64,000 bases of DNA from Saccharothrix obliqua (lineage in GTDB: Bacteria > Actinomycetota > Actinomycetes > Mycobacteriales > Pseudonocardiaceae): the NCBI RefSeq assembly GCF_019375475.1, contig NZ_JAHXGQ010000004.1, forward strand, positions 1-64,000. Reading direction: 5' to 3'. Shown here in pieces: positions 1 to 7,772 of the stretch (within the stretch, counting starts at the first letter, position 1; each line of letters starts with the position of its first letter). The translations under genes were made by a program, and so were the position numbers. Below the pieces are notes generated by a model. It was not told the origin of the DNA. It saw only the letters and a program-made list of their open reading frames with translations, and did no database searches.

Positions 1-187
1 TGTCCCGACCACGACGCGGCGGCTGCTCACCCCACACGCGGTCCAACAACCGCTCGACGGGCACGGGCCGGTTGGCCTCCGCCAACAACACGCCCAGGAC
101 GCCGCGCTGCCGGGGATGCCCGAGGTCCACCGGCGTGCCGTCCCGCTGCGCCCGCACACCACCGAGCACTCCGAACTCCACCACCAT
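1..187 (-). CDS. SARP-family transcriptional regulator, N-terminal part (cut by window edge)
   Basis: The reading frame starts at ATG 187 (an in-frame GTG sits at 190) and runs off the left edge after 62 codons. The visible protein begins MVVEFGVLGGVRAQRDG and continues with VDLGHPRQRGVLGVLLAEAN and PVPVERLLDRVWG. That is the standard N-terminus of the SARP winged-helix DNA-binding domain (AfsR/DnrI type), which activates secondary-metabolite or developmental genes. Only the first half of the OmpR-like domain is visible, so a downstream bacterial transcriptional activation domain or ATPase domain cannot be judged. It diverges from the MBL-fold hydrolase. Family assignment is firm; the target is unknown. 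Confidence 0.85.
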   Translation of the reverse strand, partial: MVVEFGVLGGVRAQRDGTPVDLGHPRQRGVLGVLLAEANRPVPVERLLDRVWGEQPPRRGRD

Positions 188-388
188 CACGAACCCCCGA
201 ACCACGCTTCCTTCCCGTGTCGAACCGGGATACCAGTGCGCCCCGCGGGTTCAGGTCGTTCGCCAGATTTTTCCCCCGGTCGGATCTAAACTGTGAATCC
301 CTCGCCGGCCGGGAGTCGTGCTCACGTTCCGCCCCTGCGCGGAGGGGGCGGGACAACGCGAGGGTGGTGCGCGCCCGTCCGCGTGTCC

Positions 389-1315
389 ATGATCGGTTCC
401 ATGGACGAGATCATTCTGGACGAGATCATTTTGGGCGATGTCACCGTCACCCGCGTCAAGGAGTTCTACGGCCCGGTCGGCATGTCGCCGGCTCACTTAT
501 TCCCGGACAGTCCCGAGGGCTCGTGGGACGCGCACCGCGACTGGCTGGCGCCCGACTTCTGGAACCCCGAGACGGACGAGTGCCACACCGCGGTCCAGTC
601 CTGGCTGCTGCGCAGCGAGGGGCGCACGATCCTCGTGGACACCGGCGTGGGCGACCACGAGGACCGGCCCTACGTGCCGGTGTGGAGCCGCCGGGACAAC
701 GGTTTCCTCGACAACCTCGCCGCCGCCGGTGTGCGACCCGAGGACGTCGACGTCGTGGTCAACACGCACCTGCACGTCGACCACGTCGGTTGGAACACGC
801 GCCTCGACGGCCGCACGTGGGTGCCGACCTTCCCCAACGCGACGTACCTGATCGCGCGGCCGGACTTCGAGTTCTGGGACCCGGCCGGCGAGCGCGGTAC
901 GGCGCGCGGCGACCGGAACGCCTTCGAGGACAGCGTCACGCCGGTCCACCGGGCGGGCCTGACCCACCTGTGGGACGGGTCGTACCGGATCGACCGGAAC
1001 CTGCGGCTCGACCTCGCGCCCGGCCACACCCCCGGCTCGTCCGCGCTCGTCCTGGACTCCGGCGGCGACCGGGCCCTGTTCGTGGGGGACCTGGTGCACA
1101 CCCCGCTCCAGATCGTGGAGCCGGACGTCGACTCCTGCTTCTGCGTGGACCCGGCCGCGGCGCGGGCCACCCGCCGCAGGTTGCTCGGCCAGGCCGCCGA
1201 GAGCGGGGCGCTCGTCTTCCCCGCGCACTTCGGCGGCCGGGGCGCCGCGGAGGTCGCACGTGACGGCACGAAGTTCGCGATCAAGGAGTGGGCGGCGTTC
1301 CCCCGCCTCTCCTGA
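389..1315 (+). CDS. MBL-fold metallo-hydrolase
   Basis: A 308-residue metallo-beta-lactamase superfamily hydrolase. The zinc motif is H127-L-H129-V-D131-H132, followed by GHTPGSS and FVGDLVH, which supply the later metal ligands. The arrangement resembles quorum-quenching lactonase and glyoxalase-II-like cytosolic hydrolases; the substrate cannot be told. The start is uncertain: ATG 389 and ATG 401 are both plausible, the open frame extends up to 293 with low-quality sequence, and no good Shine-Dalgarno site is visible. The N-terminus contains a short direct repeat (DEIIL-DEIIL), apparently a recent tandem duplication of 15 bases. Confidence 0.85.
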   Translation: MIGSMDEIILDEIILGDVTVTRVKEFYGPVGMSPAHLFPDSPEGSWDAHRDWLAPDFWNPETDECHTAVQSWLLRSEGRTILVDTGVGDHEDRPYVPVWSRRDNGFLDNLAAAGVRPEDVDVVVNTHLHVDHVGWNTRLDGRTWVPTFPNATYLIARPDFEFWDPAGERGTARGDRNAFEDSVTPVHRAGLTHLWDGSYRIDRNLRLDLAPGHTPGSSALVLDSGGDRALFVGDLVHTPLQIVEPDVDSCFCVDPAAARATRRRLLGQAAESGALVFPAHFGGRGAAEVARDGTKFAIKEWAAFPRLS

Positions 1316-1357
1316 CACCTCCGGAAGTGACCCTCCAAGCGGACCGCCGGACGTGGC

Positions 1358-2278
1358 ATGGTCTACACCGTGGACGACCTGCCCGGCTGGCTGCCGCCCT
1401 GGTGCGTGGAGTGGTTGGGCGCCGAGCCGGTCGGCGTGCTGTTCGAGCTGCGGCAGATGTCGGCGGTGTTCGGGTTGCGGTTGGCCGACGGGCGCGAGGT
1501 CGTGGTGAAAGCGCGGGATGACGGCGGGCGGACCGCGTCGTGCGTTGCCGCGCAGAGGTGGTTGGCGGAACGGGGGTTCCCGTGCGCCCGACCGCTCACG
1601 CCGGCGGTCGGCACGCCGGCCGTGCACGCCGAGGAGCACCGGCCCGGCGGCGTGGTGCTGCACGGGGACTCGCCGGCCGTCGCCGTGCGTTGCGCGCGGG
1701 TGTTCGCGTGGCTGATGCGCGAGTTGGCCGCCGTGTCCGTCGCGCCGCCGCTGCCGAACCCGCGCTGGGTGCGGTGGGACCACGGCGGTCCCGGCCTGTG
1801 GCCGGCGATCGCGGAGCTGGACGAACGGGATCAGGGCGCCGTGCCGGCGTTCGTCGTCGACACCGCCGTTCGGGCGCGCGAGCGGTTGCGGTCCGCGGAC
1901 CTGCCGTGCGTGTTGGGGCACGCGGACTTCGAGGCGCAGAACCTCCGCTGGCACGACGGGGACGTGTGGATGGTGCACGACTGGGACAGCCTGGCGTGGC
2001 AGCCGGAGGCGGCGCTGGTGGGCGCGGCGGGCACGATGTTCGCCAACACCACGCCGCCGGTCCTCGTGCCGGTCGCGAGCACGGCCGCGTTCCTGGCCGC
2101 GTACCAGGAGGCGCGGGGACGCCGGTTCACCGCGGCGGAACTGGAGGTCGCGTGGGCGGCCGGGCTGTGGACGGCGGCGCACAACGCGCGCTGGGAGGCC
2201 CTGCACGGCACCCCGCCGCTCGTCGGTGACGCGTTGCGCGTGCAGGCGGCGGAACGCCTGTGGCGGGCGAACGCCTAG
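1358..2278 (+). CDS. APH-family phosphotransferase (aminoglycoside phosphotransferase-like)
   Basis: A 306-residue protein with the APH/choline-kinase fold. The catalytic loop is H188-x-D190-x4-N195 (GHADFEAQN) and the metal-binding D208-W-D210 follows (HDWDSLAW). The N-lobe has a plausible ATP-binding lysine in REVVVKARDD. Such proteins phosphorylate hydroxyls on aminoglycosides, macrolides or small metabolites; the sequence does not show which. It starts 42 bases after the MBL hydrolase, so the two may be co-transcribed. It has no resistance-gene neighbours, so I would not call it a resistance gene. Confidence 0.85.
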   Translation: MVYTVDDLPGWLPPWCVEWLGAEPVGVLFELRQMSAVFGLRLADGREVVVKARDDGGRTASCVAAQRWLAERGFPCARPLTPAVGTPAVHAEEHRPGGVVLHGDSPAVAVRCARVFAWLMRELAAVSVAPPLPNPRWVRWDHGGPGLWPAIAELDERDQGAVPAFVVDTAVRARERLRSADLPCVLGHADFEAQNLRWHDGDVWMVHDWDSLAWQPEAALVGAAGTMFANTTPPVLVPVASTAAFLAAYQEARGRRFTAAELEVAWAAGLWTAAHNARWEALHGTPPLVGDALRVQAAERLWRANA

Positions 2279-2373
2279 TCGGCGGGCCCGGTGCGGCATA
2301 CGCTGGTCCCGGCTGCCGCACGAACACCACATGGATGGACCACAGGAACCCCAAGTCTCCTCGGGAGCCTCCA

Positions 2374-2952
2374 GTGAGAAGCACACGTATCGTGCTGTAC
2401 ACCCTGCTCATCGCCCTGACCTTCGGTGTTTTCCCCGCGTCGGCCGCCTCGTCGACGGCGGACCGGAACGCGTTCACCCTGTCCAGCGCCGCCTTCGCCA
2501 ACGGTGGCGTGATACCCAAGGTGCACGAGTGCACCAGCGGCGACAGCGACCCGGCCAAGAAGAACGAGTCCCCTCCCCTGGCCTGGTCCGGCGCGCCGAC
2601 GGCGGCCAAGAGCTACGCGATCGTCATGCGCGACCTCGACAACGCCAACCTCATCCACTGGGTCATCTACGACATCCCGGTGAGCGCCACGTCCCTGCCC
2701 CAGAACGTCCAGCACGCCTACCGGCCCGCGGTGCCCGCCGGGGCCCGGCAGGTGTACTACCGGGGCAGCGCGAGCCTCTACGGCTACCAGGGTCCGTGCT
2801 CGCCCTCGACGGTGAACACCTACGAGTTCGTCGTCCACGCGCTCAACCAGTCGTCGTTGACCAACCTCGACAACAACTCGTCCACCCAGACCGCGGCCAG
2901 GGCGATCACCGCGGCCTCGATCGGGTCCGCCAGGATCCGGGGCGAGTCCTAG
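2374..2952 (+). CDS. Secreted PEBP-family protein (YbhB/YbcL, Raf kinase inhibitor-like)
   Basis: A 192-residue phosphatidylethanolamine-binding-protein fold. Typical landmarks are PPLAWSGAP, YAIVMRDLDNANLIHWVIYDIP and a C-terminal YEFVVHALN. I choose GTG 2374 because it places a clean signal peptide at the N-terminus (VRSTRIVLYTLLIALTFGVF, then PASAAS as cleavage region); the frame remains open upstream to 2260, but that would bury the signal. The protein is therefore probably exported. Bacterial PEBPs are small ligand-binding proteins of unclear role. A strong hairpin follows the stop codon. Confidence 0.88.
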   Translation: MRSTRIVLYTLLIALTFGVFPASAASSTADRNAFTLSSAAFANGGVIPKVHECTSGDSDPAKKNESPPLAWSGAPTAAKSYAIVMRDLDNANLIHWVIYDIPVSATSLPQNVQHAYRPAVPAGARQVYYRGSASLYGYQGPCSPSTVNTYEFVVHALNQSSLTNLDNNSSTQTAARAITAASIGSARIRGES

Positions 2953-2960
2953 CGCGGCGC

Positions 2961-3000
2961 GGCGGGGGCGTGGCCGGGGTGCTCCGGCCACGCCCCCGCC
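2961..3000. terminator. Bidirectional terminator hairpin
   Basis: A perfect 17-bp inverted repeat (GGCGGGGGCGTGGCCGG and its complement) with a 6-base loop lies between the convergent PEBP and protease genes. There is no T-run, as is usual for actinomycete terminators. Confidence 0.8.
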
Positions 3001-3018
3001 GTCGGGTGTCGCCCCGGA

Positions 3019-4134
3019 TCAGGGGTTCAGGGTGACGCCGTACGCGGTGAGCGCCTCGCCGACCGGCTGGAAGTACGAGGTGCTGCTGCTCTTGCCGGAG
3101 GTGATGCCCAGGCCGACGCTGCCGGAGAACAGGCAGCCGCCGGAGTCACCGGGGTTGACCAGGGCGTTGGTCTGGATCAGCTGGTGCACCGCGCCCTCGG
3201 AGTAGTTCACGGTGACGTTGAGGCGCTGCACCGAACCCGAGGTCAGCCGCGTGGTGCTGCCGCTCTTCTGGATCCGCTGCCCGACCGTCGCCTCCGCGTG
3301 CGAGCTGATCTTCTGGGTGGAGCCGTTCCACAGGGTGACCGCACCCGGGGCGCTGCCGCTGGTGTTGCGGATCAGGCCGTAGTCGTTGGTCGGGAAGCTC
3401 GCGCCCTGGGACGGGCCGACGTTCCACTGGGACACCGCGCGCGTGCAGTGCCCGGCGTCGACGATGTAGTTCTGCCCGCCCTTGTTGGCGTTGAAGCCGA
3501 CCGAGCAACGGGTGCCGCCGCCGGTGATGGCCTCGCCGTTGTAGATGGCCAGGTGCATCTCGCCGCGGACCCGCTCGACGCGGACGCGGTCGCCGAGCCG
3601 GTCGGCGGTGCGCAGCAGCCCGGCGAGGTCGCCGCCCGTCGCCGCGTCCGACACGCTCAGCACGACCTGGTTGGTCTTCGGGTCCAACCCGATCGAGGTG
3701 TGCGTCACGGCGGGCACCGATTCCAGCGCGTCCTGGGCGGACGCCAGCGCCGCGGTGGAGTGCCGCACCAGCTTGGCCTCGGCGCCGGCGGCGCGGACCT
3801 GCTCGGCGGCGGCGGTGTCCAGCACGTTCACCACCGGCTTGCCCTTGGCGTCCAGGTAGCCGCCCGCCACGCGGGCGCCCAGGGTGTCGCTGATCCGGCC
3901 CAGGGTGCGCACGCTGACGTCCTGCGTGCGCAGGATCTCGGCCGCCTCGGCGGGCGAGACGCCCTCGGACGAGGTCAGTTCCGAGATCGCGACCTCGGCC
4001 ACCTCCGGCGCGTACCCGTCGACGCCGGTCGCCGAGGCGACGGGCGCGATCAGGAATCCGGCGGCCGTGGCGCCGGCTACCAGGGTGATTGCGGAGCGGG
4101 CGACCAACCGCCGCCCCTTGACGATCTTGCGCAT
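3019..4134 (-). CDS. Secreted S1 serine protease with prodomain (alpha-lytic protease/streptogrisin type)
   Basis: A 371-residue preproprotein. A signal peptide covers about residues 1-36 (basic start, hydrophobic core, VASA). An alpha-lytic-type prodomain spans about 45-200, and the mature protease begins near AITGGGTRCSVGF. The catalytic triad is visible: H229 (DAGHC), D251 (NDYGLI) and S331 (PGDSGG). C210 and C230 should form the conserved disulfide next to the catalytic His. C334 has no obvious partner because the second cysteine of the usual streptogrisin disulfide is absent. The start ATG has an AGTGAG-like site upstream. It is likely an extracellular housekeeping or nutritional protease; specificity is not predictable here. 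Confidence 0.93.
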   Translation of the reverse strand: MRKIVKGRRLVARSAITLVAGATAAGFLIAPVASATGVDGYAPEVAEVAISELTSSEGVSPAEAAEILRTQDVSVRTLGRISDTLGARVAGGYLDAKGKPVVNVLDTAAAEQVRAAGAEAKLVRHSTAALASAQDALESVPAVTHTSIGLDPKTNQVVLSVSDAATGGDLAGLLRTADRLGDRVRVERVRGEMHLAIYNGEAITGGGTRCSVGFNANKGGQNYIVDAGHCTRAVSQWNVGPSQGASFPTNDYGLIRNTSGSAPGAVTLWNGSTQKISSHAEATVGQRIQKSGSTTRLTSGSVQRLNVTVNYSEGAVHQLIQTNALVNPGDSGGCLFSGSVGLGITSGKSSSTSYFQPVGEALTAYGVTLNP

Positions 4135-4374
4135 ACCGGCAACTCACTTTCACAGGGAAGCGCGGGAGCACCGCGCCGATCAGTGGGTTGACCCGGGCAC
4201 GTCGCAACGTGACCGGCACCGGACAATTCCGGCTTATCCCAGCGTGTTCCCGCGCACCGCACCCCGGTACCTTCTTTAGTCGGGTTTTGCGGTGCGCGGC
4301 GGATGGCGTATCCGATATCTATTCCACTGGATCCGGAAATCAGCGAAGCGAGCCGGGCTCGAATACCCGGCGCG

Positions 4375-5316
4375 TCAACGGGCGGCGGCGGCGTAACGGC
4401 GGGCCAACCGGGCGCAGGCCGCTTTCAGCTCGGGCGGCCCGACCACCTCCACGTCGGCGTCGAACCCGCCGATCGCGGCGGCCAGGGCGGGCCACGACCA
4501 CGAGCCCAGGACGAGTCGGCAGCGGTCCGGGCCGAGGGCTTCCACCAGGCCGTCGCGGAGGTGGCGCGACACCGCGTCGGCGGGCAGGTCGAGGATCACC
4601 TCGCCGCGGCAGGGCCAGCCGCCCACGCCGCCCCGGAAGCGGGCGGACACGAACGCGGCCACGTCGCCGCCGGGCACGTCGCGTGGCGGGAACCGGGGGC
4701 CGGTGGGCGTGCGCGGGGTGATCCGGTCCGCGCGGAACGTGCGCCAGTCGTCCCGGTCGAGGTCCCACGCGAGGAGGTACCAGCGCCCGCCGCGGGTGAC
4801 CAGGTGGTGGGGTTCCACCCGGCGCGGCGGCGCGGTGTGGTCGTCGCCGTAGGCGAACCGGAGGACTTCACGGGCGTGCACGGCGGCGCTGAGCACCATC
4901 AGCACACCGGGGGCGACCTGCGGGCCGGAGCGCTCGACCGCGGTGAACCGGAGGACTTCGACGCGGCGGCGCAGCCGGGCGGGCATGACCTGGCGCACGG
5001 TGTTCAACGCCCGTGCCGCCGCCTCCTCGATCCCCGCGCCGCTCGTGACCGCGATCTGGAGCGCGACGGTGAGGGCGACGGCCTGGTCGTCGTCGAACAG
5101 CAGCGGCGGCAGTTCCGCGCCCGCGCCCAGCCGGTACCCGCCGTCGGGCCCCTTGACGGCCGTGATCGGGTAGCCGAGTTCGCGCAGGCGGTCGACGTCC
5201 CGCCGCACCGTGCGCGCACTGACGTCCAGCCGCTCGGCCAGCAGCGCGCCCGGCCAGTCGCGGCGGGCCTGCAACAGCGAGAGCAGCGCGAGCAGCCGCG
5301 CGGAAGTTTTCGGCAC
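4375..5316 (-). CDS. WYL-domain transcriptional regulator (YafY/DeoR-type HTH)
   Basis: A 313-residue protein starting at GTG 5316. It has an N-terminal HTH (LLALLSLLQARRDWPGALLA, then VSARTVRRDVDRLRELGYPI) and the GPDGGYRLG wing. A WYL domain follows in the middle (GGRWYLLAWDLDRDDWRTFR) and a WCX-like C-terminus completes it. WYL regulators sense a ligand or nucleic acid through the WYL domain. It diverges from the DinB protein with a 91-base gap, so it most likely regulates that gene, as is common for WYL-DinB pairs. The open frame continues far upstream, but homology begins at this GTG. Confidence 0.9.
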   Translation of the reverse strand: MPKTSARLLALLSLLQARRDWPGALLAERLDVSARTVRRDVDRLRELGYPITAVKGPDGGYRLGAGAELPPLLFDDDQAVALTVALQIAVTSGAGIEEAAARALNTVRQVMPARLRRRVEVLRFTAVERSGPQVAPGVLMVLSAAVHAREVLRFAYGDDHTAPPRRVEPHHLVTRGGRWYLLAWDLDRDDWRTFRADRITPRTPTGPRFPPRDVPGGDVAAFVSARFRGGVGGWPCRGEVILDLPADAVSRHLRDGLVEALGPDRCRLVLGSWSWPALAAAIGGFDADVEVVGPPELKAACARLARRYAAAAR

Positions 5317-5407
5317 GACGCCATGATGCCCGCGGTAGAGGACACAACCTGGCCTCTTCGGCTGCGAGTGTGGTCCACGCCAGCGAGAACAACCGGAAGG
5401 ACCCGCA

Positions 5408-5980
5408 GTGAGCACCACGAAGACCGCCTCCCTCGACGCCGAGCGCGCCGACCTGCTCGACCAGCTCGCCGTCGCGCGGGCCGCCCTGCTCACCACGGTG
5501 CGCGGGCTCACCGACGAGCAGGCGGCCGAGCGCACGACGGTGAGCGAGCTGTGCCTGGGCGGCCTGGTCAAGCACGTCACCGCCATGGAGGAGAACTGGG
5601 TGCGGTTCGCGGTCGAAGGGCCGTCGGCGATGAACTTCGCCCTGCCCGAGGGCGTCACCTGGGCGGACATGGCGGCGGGCACCGCGCGCGAGTACCCGGC
5701 ATGGGTGATCGAGCACCAGAACGGCTTCCGGGTGCTGCCCGGCGAGACGCTGGCCGACATCGTGCGGCGGTACGAGGAGGTGGCCGCGCGGACCGCGGAG
5801 GTCGTCGCCGCCGTACCGGACCTGTCCACGACCCACCCGCTGCCGGAGGCGCCTTGGCACGAGCCGGGCGCGGTGCGCAGCGTGCGGCGCGTGCTGACGC
5901 ACGTCATCACGGAGACCGCGCAGCACGCCGGGCACGCGGACATCCTGCGGGAGGCGCTGGACGGGCAGAAGTCGACCTGA
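5408..5980 (+). CDS. DinB-family protein (DUF664-like, putative metal-dependent thiol transferase fold)
   Basis: A 190-residue four-helix-bundle protein of the DinB/mycothiol-dependent superfamily. Candidate metal-binding histidines are in LVKHVTAMEENW and HVITETAQHAGHAD, the usual spacing for the three-His site. Actinobacterial members often use mycothiol or bacillithiol as co-substrate in detoxification, but no substrate is evident. GTG 5408 has GGAAGG about 9 bases upstream. It is divergent from the WYL regulator and followed by two hairpins. Confidence 0.85.
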   Translation: MSTTKTASLDAERADLLDQLAVARAALLTTVRGLTDEQAAERTTVSELCLGGLVKHVTAMEENWVRFAVEGPSAMNFALPEGVTWADMAAGTAREYPAWVIEHQNGFRVLPGETLADIVRRYEEVAARTAEVVAAVPDLSTTHPLPEAPWHEPGAVRSVRRVLTHVITETAQHAGHADILREALDGQKST

Positions 5981-6009
5981 TCGCGGCTGACGCGTGCACC
6001 GGCCGAGGT

Positions 6010-6051
6010 GCGGTCTCGGGCCGGTCGGGTTGCCGCCCGGTCCGAGACCGC
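6010..6051 (+). terminator. Terminator-like stem-loop after the DinB gene
   Basis: The arms GCGGTCTCGG and CCGAGACCGC pair perfectly and enclose a second partly paired segment (GCCGG/CCGG). It starts 29 bases after the DinB stop codon. Confidence 0.6.
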
Positions 6052-6074
6052 GTCTGCCCGAGGCCGCGCACCTG

Positions 6075-6104
6075 TTGGGCCGGGCGACACCCCGACCGGC
6101 CCAA
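6075..6104 (+). terminator. Second stem-loop with short T-rich tail
   Basis: TTGGGCCGG pairs with CCGGCCCAA across a 12-base loop and is followed by ACTCTT. It is a possible backup terminator to the hairpin at 6010-6051. Confidence 0.5.
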
Positions 6105-6404
6105 ACTCTTCCCGACCATTCCGTGTATTTGCCGCTGCGGCTATTATCAACCGATTGCGCGGTGCGGCCTCGGCGGTGGTAACGGTCCGACCGGCCGAAG
6201 CCTCCTCCCTCTCCGGCGGGCGAAGGACATCCCGCACCCAGCCCTTACCCAAGGGGTGAACGTCGTAACGCGACTGGGCGGCGCTGGGCCCGAAAATGTA
6301 CGGAAACACTGTTACCAGCCCTCGGTGAGAAATCGAACGCCGCGCCTCGCCCACCACCCCTGCCCACCCGACCCCTCACACCACCCGACGCCCAGCACCC
6401 ACTA

Positions 6405-6434
6405 CCCCGCTACCCCTCCCGCCCCGCTACCCCC
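6405..6434 (-). other. Potential G-quadruplex on the minus strand
   Basis: The plus strand carries five C-runs of 3-5 bases (CCCC, CCCC, CCC, CCCC, CCCCC) separated by GCTA, T, G and GCTA. The minus strand therefore has five G-runs with loops of 1-4 bases, a classic quadruplex motif. It sits inside a strongly C-rich plus-strand tract (about 6345-6440). Confidence 0.55.
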
Positions 6435-6470
6435 GCCGCCTAACGCCACGCCGCACGCGGCCACCCCGGC

Positions 6471-6518
6471 CACCGGACCGTTACGGCACCGGACCATTAC
6501 GGCACCAGACCGCCACGG
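6471..6518. repeat. Three tandem 16-base repeats
   Basis: Units are CACCGGACCGTTACGG, CACCGGACCATTACGG and CACCAGACCGCCACGG. The 16-base period argues against a coding role. Confidence 0.7.
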
Positions 6519-6606
6519 CGTCCCGGCCGGCTGCGGCGGGAATCGGCCAGGGCTTCGTCGGCCTGGCGAACTGCGGCCAGGCCGGGTGCGACGTAGCTCC
6601 TCAGCA

Positions 6607-6643
6607 CAGGTCGGCTCGTATTGCCTGATGTTCAGCCGACCTG
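6607..6643. repeat. 10-bp perfect inverted repeat
   Basis: CAGGTCGGCT and AGCCGACCTG are separated by 17 bases of lower GC. It could be a hairpin or an operator; no gene starts nearby. Confidence 0.55.
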
Positions 6644-6957
6644 GTCCGGGAGGTGCGGGCGGTGCCGGAGCGGTGGGACAGGAGCGGTGGGGCAGGGGAA
6701 GCGGGCCGGTGGTCCTCGCCGCCGGTGCTCCTCGCCGCCGGTCGTGCGGGAGAGCCCGGCCGCGGGTGATCAGGGGCCGTTTTCAGTCCCCGTGTTCGGC
6801 GTCCTCTTCGGACGGATCCGGAGGGCGAGTCGGGCACGCCCGCCGGACCCGCCGCCTCCGCTGTGGCCTCCCGGACCCCGCCCGCGGCGCTTGTGCGCCG
6901 GCCGGCGACATTCCGACACGTTCTTGGTCAGGCATGGGGTTGTGGCGACTCGGCGAC

Positions 6958-7692
6958 TCAGGAGACGGCCGCGTCTAGGACGTCGGCGAGTTCGACGGGT
7001 GCCGAGAGCATCGGCCAGTGCCCCGTGGGCAGGTCGAAGCGCCGCCACGGCGGCTGGTTCAGGTAGGCCAGCATCGGGATCCCGGCGTCGAGCAGGCCGG
7101 TGAAGTCGTGGCAGGCGATCACGACGCGGTCCACTCCGGGGGCGGGGTCGGCAGTCTCGGCGAGGCGCTGGGTGTAGGTGCCGAACGGGTGCGGAGTGGC
7201 GTTCGCGAGCAGTCGTTTCCGCTGAGGCTCGTCGAGCCCGTCGAGGCTGCTGGACATGCCGAGAACCTCGACCGGCGGCATCGCGAGCCGCCAGCCATCG
7301 CCGAAGGCGGCGACCTGCTCGCGCAATTGGCCGGCTACCTGCGGCGGCATGAGGTCGAGCATGCACATCCCCTCCGTGAACGGGGCGCTGTCCACGTAGA
7401 CCACGCGCTCCAGCCGATCACCGAGGCGCCCCGCGGCGGCGGTGACCGGAGCGGCCGCGTAGCTGTGGGCGACCAACGTGACGCCGCGCAGGTCCCGCCC
7501 TTCGACAAGATCGGCGATGTCGCCCACGTGGGTGTCCAGGTCCGTCTCGGGACCGCCCAGATCGGCCCGCTCGGCCAGGCCGGTCAGCGTGACCGCTACC
7601 GCGGTGTGGCCGCGTTCCCGCAGAGCGCGAGCGGTCTCTTCCCAGGCCCACGCCCCGAGCCAGGCGCCGGGAACAAGTACGAACGTGGCCAT
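6958..7692 (-). CDS. Alpha/beta hydrolase (methylesterase/hydroxynitrile-lyase-like)
   Basis: A 244-residue single-domain alpha/beta hydrolase. The first strand and oxyanion region read FVLVPGAWLGAWAW, the nucleophile elbow is AHS77YA, an acid is expected around the FTGLLDAGIP segment, and the catalytic His is in LPTGHWPM. The elbow is AHSYA rather than GHSxG, as in several plant-esterase-like bacterial members. The natural substrate is unknown. It diverges from a WYL regulator with an 80-base shared promoter region, which suggests that regulator controls it. Confidence 0.87.
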   Translation of the reverse strand: MATFVLVPGAWLGAWAWEETARALRERGHTAVAVTLTGLAERADLGGPETDLDTHVGDIADLVEGRDLRGVTLVAHSYAAAPVTAAAGRLGDRLERVVYVDSAPFTEGMCMLDLMPPQVAGQLREQVAAFGDGWRLAMPPVEVLGMSSSLDGLDEPQRKRLLANATPHPFGTYTQRLAETADPAPGVDRVVIACHDFTGLLDAGIPMLAYLNQPPWRRFDLPTGHWPMLSAPVELADVLDAAVS

Positions 7693-7772
7693 GTGATCTC
7701 CCTGAGTTGTGGTGTCGCCGGGAGCGTAGGCTCAATACAGGACAAAATCCGCCCTGAAATGTTGGGTGACCC

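Larger units (their letters stand above)
5981..6957. other. 977-base region without a recognisable gene
   Basis: No frame here shows family motifs or a convincing protein; the long open frames across it are GC-driven. It holds two hairpins just after the DinB gene, a strand-asymmetric C-rich tract, a 3 x 16-base repeat and a 10-bp inverted repeat, each listed separately. The stretch 6110-6340 is less GC-rich than its surroundings (it contains TGTATTTG, CTATTATC and GAAAATG) and could hold a promoter, a small RNA or the decayed end of a mobile element. I see nothing decisive. Confidence 0.5.

Noticed and set aside
1..2278. Edge of a biosynthetic gene cluster marked by the SARP gene
   Set aside because: No PKS, NRPS, terpene or RiPP core genes occur in the window; the genes next to the SARP are generic.
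1358..2278. Aminoglycoside resistance gene
   Set aside because: The APH fold is clear, but nothing links it to an aminoglycoside; many actinomycete homologues act on other substrates.
4303..6978. Open frame of 891 codons on the plus strand
   Set aside because: It crosses the WYL gene antisense and the DinB gene out of frame, with no recognisable domain; a GC artefact.
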